Source: Chrysochromulina parva
Lineage: Eukaryota; Haptophyta; Prymnesiales; Chrysochromulinaceae
NCBI GenBank assembly: GCA_002887195.1
Contig: PJAB01001527.1
Coordinates: 1-13,884 of the forward strand
Reading direction: 5' to 3'
Length of the DNA: 13,884 nt
The position numbers and the translations under genes were made by a program. Under the pieces are notes generated by a model. That model was not told where the DNA came from and ran no database searches. It worked only from the letters and a program-made list of their open reading frames with translations. Below are positions 6,552-13,884 of the stretch, one piece after another; position 1 is the first letter of the stretch, and every line of letters starts with the position of its first letter.

Positions 6552-7460
6552 ATGTCAGGCGAGCCAGAGATCTCGCCCATATCACCCGTGTCTCCCGCGG
6601 GCGCGGGCAAATTGCGTGCCTACGTCAAGCAGCATGCCATTGAGCCCCTTCTCGCAGAGGCGCTCAAGGCGGCGTGTGACACCGGGGCTAGCGATCCGGT
6701 GAGCTTCATCGGAAATTTCATGCTGAAGAAGGCAGCTCAAGCGTGCAAGGAGCGCCGTCTGAGCAAGGAAGCCGTAGCAGAGAGCGAGTACTTGCGCACC
6801 ACCGCCCTCGGCATTGCAAGCCAACGCACGTGCTGGCTGCTCTTCTTCATGTTCGGGCTGCTGCTGACTGCAAATGTGCTGCACAAGTTCGAGGCGCTCC
6901 TTGAGCGAGAGCTCGAGCTCGCCTTCTTCGTGCCCCTCCTTATCGGCGCGGGCGGCAACTCGGGCGGCCAGACTGTCTCGACTGTCATTCGTGCCCTCGG
7001 CTCAGGCTCAGTCAAGCTGAGCGACGCGCCGCGCATCATCGCCAAGGAGGGGCTCTCCGGGTTGCTGCAGGCGTTCGTGCTCGTACTGGTGCTCGCGCCC
7101 TCGCTGCGCCTGGTCATGGATATCTCCGAGGATGTGACGGTGGTCGTCTGCCTCACTCTCCTCGGTCTCGGATTCGGCGCCAACAGCCTCGCCTCCGCGC
7201 TTACCTTCTTCGTCGCCTGGATGGGTAAGGATCCCGCCGTGATCGTCGGGCCGCTCATGACGACCTCAGTCGATAGCATCGGTCTGATGAGCTACCTCGC
7301 GATCGCCACGCTCTACATCTCGAGCCCCGGCGGCCCGGATGACGTGAACGCTCTCGGCCCTGCTTGCAAGCGCAACTGGCACGGCGTCTGCATCCCCGCG
7401 AACGAGATGACGCCCTTTTGCAAGGGCAACGTCTTCTCTTCGTGCAAGCCCGTGGTCTGA
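6552..7460 (+). CDS. MgtE/SLC41-type divalent cation transporter with N-terminal DPY30-like motif
   Basis: The 302-residue protein is predicted to move Mg2+ or a related divalent cation across a membrane. Residues 22-62 resemble the DPY30/RII-alpha dimerisation motif (Tyr-Val ... Pro-Leu-Leu ... Leu ... D-P-V-S-F-I-G-N-F-M-L-K-K). Residues 91-260 match the MgtE membrane domain: five hydrophobic segments near 93-112, 122-140, 167-190, 195-224 and 241-258, the signature G-A-G-G-N-S-G-G-Q-T at 132-141 with a following R-A-L-G, and D-P-A-V-I-V-G-P-L-M-T-T-S-V-D at 227-241, whose last Asp sits where the family has its conserved pore acid. The bacterial MgtE N domain and CBS pair are absent, and there is a single MgtE unit where animal SLC41 proteins have two, so it would need to dimerise. 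The C-terminal tail (261-302) has four Cys. The ATG at 6552 is the natural start. It is divergent from the LRR gene and 200 bp upstream of the helicase gene. Confidence 0.85.
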   Translation: MSGEPEISPISPVSPAGAGKLRAYVKQHAIEPLLAEALKAACDTGASDPVSFIGNFMLKKAAQACKERRLSKEAVAESEYLRTTALGIASQRTCWLLFFMFGLLLTANVLHKFEALLERELELAFFVPLLIGAGGNSGGQTVSTVIRALGSGSVKLSDAPRIIAKEGLSGLLQAFVLVLVLAPSLRLVMDISEDVTVVVCLTLLGLGFGANSLASALTFFVAWMGKDPAVIVGPLMTTSVDSIGLMSYLAIATLYISSPGGPDDVNALGPACKRNWHGVCIPANEMTPFCKGNVFSSCKPVV

Positions 7461-7660
7461 CTCAGAGTCTACCAGCTCCCGTAAAAAGTCTCTAGTCTGT
7501 TGGGAAACACAAATCGAATCGAATACTATGAGTTTAATCTCCGCGTTCCGTTCACACTTTCGACGGGGATCCACCACGCATCTCTCAATCCTCCGCAACC
7601 AGGCACTCGCGCCGACGCCGCCGCACTACCTCTCATCCTCTGCACCACCAGCCCCTTTCG

Positions 7661-10600
7661 ATGACCAAGAAGAAGCACGCGAAGGCGCCAAGCGTTCAAG
7701 AAAACTACTACGTATGCGCGCCATGCGGCAAGGAGTGCAGCGGCGAGACGAGCCTGCTGCAGCATTGCATGGGCCTGGAGCACTTTCGGCGCGTGGGCCA
7801 CCGCGGATTTGCGGGTTGCATCCCGAACAAGCTCGGGCAGATTCCACCGCTATCCGACGAATTCTTCGTGCGCATCGCTCAGGGACCGGCCGGCCTCGAG
7901 CAGGTGCCCCCTGAAGGACCCATGAGCGAGTACGACCCACTGACGCAGCAGCCGGCAGGTGGATTGGGCGGCGGCGGCGGCAGCAGCGGCTTCGACGGCG
8001 CCGCGCCAACCACCGCCGCCTCCGCGGCGCAGACTGACAAGTTTTTCCAGACCTTGTACCGTTGCGCCGCTTGCGGCACGACCGTCTCGGGACACATCTC
8101 TTTCGTGGAGCATTGCCGCGGCAAGGCGCACATCAAGAAGGCGGGCTTTTCGGGCTTCGCCGGGCTGCTGCCGAATGACGCGGGCATCATCCCGCCCGTT
8201 CCCCCGCAGCTCCTCGCCTCCATGCCCGCCGCGCAGCCGGCCATGCCCGACTTTGCCGTGGCAGCGGCGGCGGCGGCAGCCGCGCTCGTGGCGGCAGGCG
8301 ATTCCGGCGCGCCCGGCGCTGCGTCTGGCACTGCCCCCGCCGTGGCCGCTGCTCCCGCTGTGCCCCCGCCGGTCAAAGAAAAGAAGGCGGTCTCGGTACG
8401 AATGAACCAAGCCTCGCTAGCGGCGCTCTCGCGGGCCGCGAGCAACCACGACCGGGAGAAGATTACCGGTAAGGGACCATCGGCCGGGGAGCGCGCAGCG
8501 GAGAAGGCAGCCAAGGCGGCAGCACGTGCCCTCGAGCGCAACAAGCACGGTGGCAACCGCGCGGGCCCCGTGCCGCAGCTCGAGGTCCCCTTCGGCCCCT
8601 TTGCTGCCGACCGCGCCAAACTGCCCATCGCCAACTTTCGCGAGACCGTGCTTCAGACGATGCGGGCCAACCAGGTAACGGTACTGCAGGGCGACACAGG
8701 CTGCGGCAAGACGACTCAGGTACCCCAATTCATCCTCGAGGAGGCCGCGGCTACGGGCACGCACATCTCGATAGTGTGTACCCAGCCGCGCCGCATCTCC
8801 GCGATGGGCGTGGCAGAGCGCGTCGCTCAGGAGCGAGGCGAGGCGGTGAGCTGCCCAGCCCATGGGCCGAACCCTACTCCGCCCCTTGCTTGCCCCTGCT
8901 CGCCTGCCCTCTCGCACAAGTGCCATGCTGCCCACGGCCTCATGCTGCCCACGGCCTCCTCTTGTCCGTCGGCCGTTTCTCACATGCTGCTCTCCCTTTC
9001 CGCCCCCTCAACCCGCCCTCGTGCGCGCAGCTCGGCCGGACGGTGGGCTATGCCATCCGCCTCGAGAACAAGTCATCCTCGGCGACGCGTCTGCTCTTTT
9101 GTACGACAGGGATCCTGCTGCGCCGTCTGGAGGAGGACCCCACACTGCAGGGCACCACCCACGTCGTCGTGGACGAAGTTCACGAGCGGTCCGTCGAGTC
9201 TGACTTTCTGCTCATGGTGCTGCGCGACACGCTGCGCGACCAGCGCCCCGACCTGCGCGTCATTCTCATGTCAGCCACGCTCGACGAGGACCTCTTCTCG
9301 TCCTATTTTGCCACAGCGCCCGGCACACCGCCGCCGCCGCCCCTGCTGCCGCCGCCGCCGCCCCTGCTGCCCATGCCGCCGACGAACAGTGTCGTTTCAC
9401 TCGACGGCCTCGCCCCTAATAGCTCGACAGCTTCGCTCGACCAGCTCGTGACGAATCTCTCGGCCACTTCCCTCGAGGGGCTCGATGCCACTGCCCTCGG
9501 ACCACCAGGCTCCGACCAGGGACCGCCGCCGCCGGCACCCACGCCGCCGCCCGAGGCGGTGCCACCGCGCGGGCTCAAAATGATCAACTACCAGACCCTG
9601 AATCGCGACAATTGGATTCCTGCGCCGTGCATCCGCGTGCCGGGGCGCACGTACCCCGTCACCGTGTACCATCTCGAGGAGGTGCTTCAGATCACGCGCC
9701 ACCACGTGCGCCCGAATGCCGAATGGGCGCGCAAGCTCAAGCCCGGCGAGCGGCCCGCGTACATGCAAGACGAGGGCGGCTACGGCAAGGGCGGCGGCTA
9801 TGGCGGCGGCTTCGGTGGAGGCTACGACGGCGGCTTCGGCGGTGGCAAGGGCTTCGGCGGCGGCAAAGGCTTCGGAGGACGCGGCTACTACCGGCGCGAC
9901 CGCAAGAATGCGACGGCCGTGGCGAACGAGCAGTCGGAGGAAACGAAGAGCGAAATGCCTAAGGAGCCAACCGACGGCGAGCTCGACTACGACGAGATCC
10001 GCAAGCGATATGGTCATTATGGCGAATGGGTGCCGCGCGCGCTCGCGGCCCTTGATCACGCCGCCGTCAACGTTGATTTGATTGTGCAGCTCATTGGGTG
10101 GCTGGCACACGTCAACGGCCCCGACGACGCGGCGCAGCGGATCAACGCGGAGCTGCCGCCGTCACCAGGCTCAGGACGGCGCGGCGGCCCACACCCCAAC
10201 GGCAAGGGCGCGATGGCCGTCGTCGCGGCCCCGCCGCCGCCGCCGCCACCTCCGCCGCCTCCGCCTGGAGCTGACGGCGCGCCGCCGCTGCCCTTGGGCC
10301 CGCCACCGCCGCACGCATACCTGGTGGGGCAGCTGCCGCCCGCGGGCCAGGGTGACCCGGAGTCCAGCTACGGGGAGGCGCAGGCAGTGCTCGTCTTCTT
10401 GCAGGGCATTAAGGAGATTGTCGCCGTGCAGGATGCGCTGCTCTGCACGCGCGAGTACTCGCAGGAGCCAGCGCGCTCGTGGGTGCTCGCGGTGCACTCG
10501 TCGGTGCCTCCCGAGGAGCAGCGGATGGCCTTCAAGCGCCCGCCGCCCGGTGTGCGCAAGGTGGTGCTCGCGACGAACATCGCCGAGACCGCGATCACGA

Positions 10601-11589
10601 TCGATGATGTCTCATTTGTCATCGACTGCTGCCGCATGAAGGAAAACCGTTACGACCCGGCCACGCGCATGGAGTCGCTTGATGACGTGCCCATCTCGCA
10701 AGCGAACGCCAAGCAGAGGCGCGGGCGCGCAGGCCGCTGCCGGCCGGGCGTCGCCTTCCACCTCGTCACTAAGCGCACGCTCGATGCGGCGCCCACGCAC
10801 CAGGCGCCCGAGGTGCAGCGCATGCCTCTCGACCGGCTCATCCTCGCAATTAAGGCGCTCAACTACGATCGCTCCGCCGCGAACGTGTGCGCAGCCCTCA
10901 TCGAGCCGCCCTCGCCCGCAGCTGTGCAGCGCTCGATCGCCGACCTGTGCGACCTCGAGGCTCTCTCCCGCACGACAGTCAAGGTGAAGCCAGCTGTCGA
11001 GGCGGAGGACGGCAAGGAGGCGCAGGAGGCGGAGTTTGAGATCGGAGAGGAGCTCACGTCCCTGGGCCTGCACCTGTCGCGCCTGCCTGTGGACGTGCAC
11101 ATTGGCAAGCTCATCTTGCTCGGTGCGATCTTCAACAGGACAAACGACGTGTTGACGATCGCCGCGACCCTCTCGACACGCACGCCATTCCTCTCGCCGG
11201 TGCAGCGACGCGAGGAGGCCGATCAAGCCAAGCGGCGATTCGCCTTCAACCAGAGCGACCACTTGACCATGCTCCGGGCTTACAATGAGTGGGACGCGCT
11301 CAGCGGCAATGCCAAGTTCGACTTTTGCCGCGAGAACTTTCTGGGTGTGCGCACTCTCCAGTCGATCTCAGGCCTCAAGCGGCAGCTGCTTGAGCTGCTC
11401 TGTGATGCGGGTTTCGTCAAGTCGTCGACGCCGTTGCGCGTGCGGGCTGTCGAGGCGCTTGGCCGGCGCGAAGATGGCTCGGACGGGGTCAAGCTCGCGC
11501 TCGTGGGCTTCCTTAGCGGCGAGGGCGTCTGCCCGCACTGCAGCAAGGTAGGGCACACGCCCTCCACGTGCCCCGTCAGGCTCTACGCT

Positions 11590-11632
<43 letters not shown>

Positions 11633-12051
11633 GCCGCCCCGAGGGGTACGGCGAGTGCATGGCGTGCCACCAGTGCGCTGCGGGCGAGTTTGACGAGGAC
11701 AGCTGTCTGTACTGCATGGATTGCTGGGCCTTGTGGCGGCAGGAGGCCGGCGCGCAGGACATGGGCGGCGGCATGGGCGGCGGCATGGGCGGCATGCATG
11801 GCCAAATGAGCGCCCAGATGGGCGGCCAGATGGGCAGCGGCATGATGCAGTCGCCCCCGCCTCCCAGCATGCCTGGTATGGACGAGCACATGCTGCGGCA
11901 GATGGGCGGGATGCACCCGCAGATGCAGATGCAGATGCAGATGCAGCAACAGCAGCAGGTGCAGCAGCAGCAACAATTCCAGCAGCAGCAGCAACAGCAA
12001 CAGCAGTTTCAGCAGCAGCAGCAATTTCAGCAGCAGCAGCAACAGCAATTT

Positions 12052-12104
<53 letters not shown>

Positions 12105-12146
12105 CCAATTTCAGCAGCAGCAGCAGCAGCAGATGCAGCAGCAGAT

Positions 12147-12208
<62 letters not shown>

Positions 12209-13377
12209 TGGGCCTGGGCATGGGCGGCGCCGCCGGCGGCCCCATGTTGGCCGGTCTCGTCAACGGCCTACCGCCTCCTGTACGGGTGGGCATGGTCAAC
12301 GGCGTGATGCCGTCCAATGGTGGTGCCATGGGCGGCCTGCCGGGCATGGGCGGTGGCATGGGTGGCGCGATGGGCGCCGCGATGGGTCAATTGCAGATGG
12401 GTGGCCAGATGGGAGCCCTCGGTATTGGGGCGTGTGGGCTGATGGGTGGGCCGTTGGGCGGTCAGGGTGCCATGCCGCCACCGCCGCCGGGGGGCGTGAT
12501 GGCACCCCAGCCGCCGGGTGGACCGATGGGCGGCGGCATGTTTGGAGGCATGGGTGGCATGGGTGGCATGGGCGGCATGGGCGGCATGGGTGGCGGCGTG
12601 GGCGGTGGCATGGGTGGCGGCATGGGGGGCGGTATGGGTGGCCAGATGGGTGGCCCGATGGGTGGCCCGATGGGTACCCCCCTGATGAGCAGCTCCGCTA
12701 GCTTTGAGTCGGGGCTGAGCAGCTTCGGTGCTGCAGAGGCGGAGCGGCTAAGGCTCAACGAGGCGGCGGCGGCGCAGATGGACGCAGACGGCAAGCTGCT
12801 CGTGGGCCTCCTGTGCGCGGCACTCTATCCGCAGGTGATCGCCCTTGAGCGCGAGGAGACGAAGAAGAAAAAGGGCATGAACGCGCCCGTCAAGCTGCGC
12901 ATCCGCGACCGCAACGAGGACGGCACCGGCGCGTCGGACCCTGTCGAGGTGGCCCTGCACCCGTCGTCGGTCAACGCGTCGCACGAAAAGGCGATCGCCT
13001 CATCATACCTGATCTACCACGAGAAGGTGCGCACGACGCGCGTATATGTGCGCGACTGCTCGCCCGTCTCCGCGTACGCGCTCATCCTCTTCGGCGGAGT
13101 TCTTTCTTCCCAGCCGGGTGTGCCGCCGCCGCCGCCGCCGGTGACCAAAAAGAATCGGCACCGGCCGCCACCGCCCCAAGTGGCCAAAGACGGCATCCTG
13201 GTCATCGACGGCTGGATCATGTTCTCAGTCTCCGTGCAAGAGCAGCGGCTGCTGCTCGGCGTGCGACAGAAGCTCGACGAGCTGCTCGCCTCCAAAATTG
13301 ATTCTCCCGAGCTCGAGGTGGCCGAGGCGGGCAAGGAACTGCTCAGCGCGGTCTCGCAGGTGCTCGCCTCCAATTAA
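7661..13377 (+). CDS. DExH-box (DEAH/RHA family) RNA helicase with zinc fingers, two exons
   Basis: Exons 7661-8845 and 9031-13377 join in phase 0 to give about 1,843 residues. It should unwind RNA or remodel RNPs using ATP; it resembles the DHX29/DHX36/DHX57 group. In order: C2H2 fingers at C19/C22/H35/H41 and C135/C138/H151/H157; Ala/Pro linker; motif [10 protein letters not shown] (344-352); Ia TQPRRIS (374-380); the intron; DEVH (443-446); SAT (476-478); Pro-rich insert (487-594); Gly/Phe/Lys-rich insert (644-682); Pro tract (796-807); motif [13 protein letters not shown] (909-920); [10 protein letters not shown] (957-964); winged-helix/ratchet region to about 1200; CCHC knuckle C1229/C1232/H1237/C1242; six-Cys cluster 1271-1293; Gly/Met and Gln tracts to about 1620; OB-fold from LCAALYPQV (1655-1663) to about 1790. 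All catalytic motifs are intact. An ATG at 7528 opens a frame overlapping the start and would be an upstream ORF if transcribed. A cytoplasmic or nuclear role cannot be chosen from sequence. Confidence 0.9.
8846..9030 (+). other. Intron of the helicase gene (185 bp, GT-AG)
   Basis: The donor is GCG|GTGAGC and the acceptor CGCGCAG|CTC, with a C/T-rich stretch and a CTCAAC branch-point-like site about 20-25 bp before it. Removal joins ...ERGEA to [12 protein letters not shown], which restores the uninterrupted family sequence between motifs Ia and II. The length is not a multiple of three, so retention would shift the frame. Open frames running into the intron from both sides are incidental. 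Confidence 0.9.
8924..8957. repeat. 17-bp perfect tandem duplication inside the intron
   Basis: CATGCTGCCCACGGCCT occurs twice in direct succession, at 8924-8940 and 8941-8957. A partial copy (CATGCTGC) appears again at about 8983. It does not overlap either splice site. Confidence 0.9.
9775..9891. repeat. Gly-rich coding repeat (GGF/GGY/GGK)
   Basis: This encodes residues 644-682 of the helicase: short Gly-Gly-Phe, Gly-Gly-Tyr and Gly-Gly-Lys-Gly-Phe units ending in Gly-Arg-Gly-Tyr-Tyr-Arg-Arg. Such tracts often bind RNA or promote condensates (known of RGG/FG-type sequences). Here the tract sits between the two RecA-like lobes. Confidence 0.8.
11590..11631. repeat. (CCG)14 microsatellite encoding polyproline
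   Basis: Fourteen uninterrupted CCG codons encode Pro14, placed between the CCHC knuckle and the six-Cys cluster of the helicase. Shorter CCG-rich Pro tracts occur at 9328-9378, 10231-10266 and 13123-13140 in the same gene. Confidence 0.9.
11926..12207. repeat. CAG/CAA tract encoding polyglutamine
   Basis: Residues 1367-1454 of the helicase are almost all Gln, with scattered Val, Phe, Met and His, preceded by Met-Gln alternation. The 5' part mixes CAG and CAA. The 3' part includes pure CAG runs of 16 codons (12052-12099) and 20 codons (12148-12207), which points to recent slippage growth there. Confidence 0.92.
12511..12684. repeat. Gly/Met coding repeat (ATG-GGC-GGC units)
   Basis: Repeated Met-Gly-Gly and Met-Gly-Gly-Gly units follow the Gln tract; similar units occur at 11761-11845 before it. 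The DNA units vary at the third position, so selection may maintain the amino-acid pattern, although slippage alone could also explain it. Confidence 0.85.
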
Positions 13378-13884
13378 GCTAGGTCTCGCGTCCAAACAAG
13401 GCAGGCACTCGCAGCCTATATGCAGCGAGATGCACGCGATGAAGGTGAGAGCGCACGGGATGGACAGGGCCACGGGCCGGTGGACGGGCCGCGGAGCCGA
13501 TCGAGGAGCGAGAAGCGAGAAGCTGCCGTTGCGCGCATGCGCACAGCAGGATGGCGGGCTGAGGGAACAAGCCTTTATGTACAACAAAGGCGGCGGGATC
13601 GCGTAGGTGCGCGGCGTGAGAAGCACAGAACGGGGCCGGATGTTGTTTTGTTTCGTTATTTGTGTGTCGGAGCTTATTTGTAACAGTGTCGGAGGAGGGT
13701 CCGGTCGGAGCGGACGGTGCCGGCACGTGGAGCGAGCCTCGAGCCAGGCACCGCGCCGACACCTGCACAGCTGCACGCGGGTCTCGCCGCGGGCCGGGGC
13801 GCTGGGGTCGTCGGTCCGCCGCCGGCCGCGGGACCCCCGCGCCCGCGCGCGCGCCGCGCAGCGGGCCGCGCGCGCCCTCGGGCC
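13378..13884. other. 3' flank of the helicase gene, ending in extreme GC
   Basis: This holds the helicase 3' UTR and flank. Open frames here have no recognisable domain. A TGTAA sequence at 13679-13683 resembles the poly(A) signal of green algae but may be chance. From about 13780 to the edge the sequence is almost entirely G and C with many CpG, and may be the start of another GC-rich unit. Confidence 0.45.

Noticed and set aside
6262..6585. N-terminal extension of the LRR frame up to 6585
   Set aside because: The outermost start would be GTG, not credible in a eukaryote, and the stretch includes the divergent promoter and palindromes. The in-frame ATG at 6366 is kept only as an alternative.
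8776..9030. Separate start for the second helicase exon at 8776
   Set aside because: The first 85 codons of that frame overlap exon 1 in another frame and then run through the intron; splicing 8845 to 9031 restores the family sequence exactly.
9303..9587. Antisense frames over Pro, Gly and Gln tracts
   Set aside because: They are reverse readings of trinucleotide repeats (poly-Gly, poly-Leu, poly-Ala) inside the helicase gene.
13679..13683. TGTAA as helicase poly(A) signal
   Set aside because: A five-base word found by chance often; other genes here lack it at consistent distances, so it is mentioned only in passing.
13225..13776. 183-codon minus-strand frame
   Set aside because: Antisense to the helicase 3' end and composed of Cys/Arg/Pro-rich sequence typical of shadow frames.

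Overview
The window looks like nuclear DNA of a eukaryotic alga, most likely one with a secondary red plastid (haptophyte, pelagophyte or similar). The evidence is high GC with strongly GC-ending codons, compact and nearly intronless genes, a FKBP isomerase with a thylakoid-lumen type leader, a spliceosomal GT-AG intron, and protein families (DExH helicase with OB-fold, F-box/LRR, EF-hand, MgtE/SLC41, DPY30) that are eukaryotic in this combination. The exact lineage is an inference that only a database search could settle. No rRNA, tRNA, CRISPR, insertion sequence or recognisable transposon was seen.

Layout. (1) 1-1074, minus: 5' part of a secreted Cys-rich repeat protein whose 3' end lies beyond the left edge; the frame has no stop inside the window. 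(2) 1075-2132: the longest gene-poor stretch, with CTTG/CAAG simple repeats and a GC-rich island. (3) 2133-2762, minus: FKBP-type prolyl isomerase, divergent from (4) 2984-3769, plus: EF-hand calcium-binding protein. (5) 3770-4632: convergent intergenic region with a 17-bp tandem duplication. (6) 4633-6261, minus: F-box-like, leucine-rich repeat protein, possibly continuing through a small 3' intron. (7) 6262-6551: divergent promoter region with two near-identical palindromes. (8) 6552-7460, plus: MgtE-type divalent cation transporter with an N-terminal DPY30-like motif. (9) 7661-13377, plus: a very large DExH-box RNA helicase, two exons, about 1,843 residues, with two C2H2 zinc fingers, a CCHC knuckle, a six-Cys cluster, and long Pro, Gln and Gly/Met tracts. 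(10) 13378-13884: trailing non-coding DNA ending in extremely GC-rich sequence.

How the genes relate. This is ordinary eukaryotic gene order, not an operon. Two divergent pairs (FKBP/EF-hand and LRR/MgtE) share short upstream regions of 221 and 290 bp and may be co-regulated. The most unusual items are the DPY30-MgtE fusion, the paired palindromes between that gene and the F-box/LRR gene, and the helicase, whose OB-fold is separated from the ratchet domain by roughly 430 residues of zinc-binding and low-complexity sequence.
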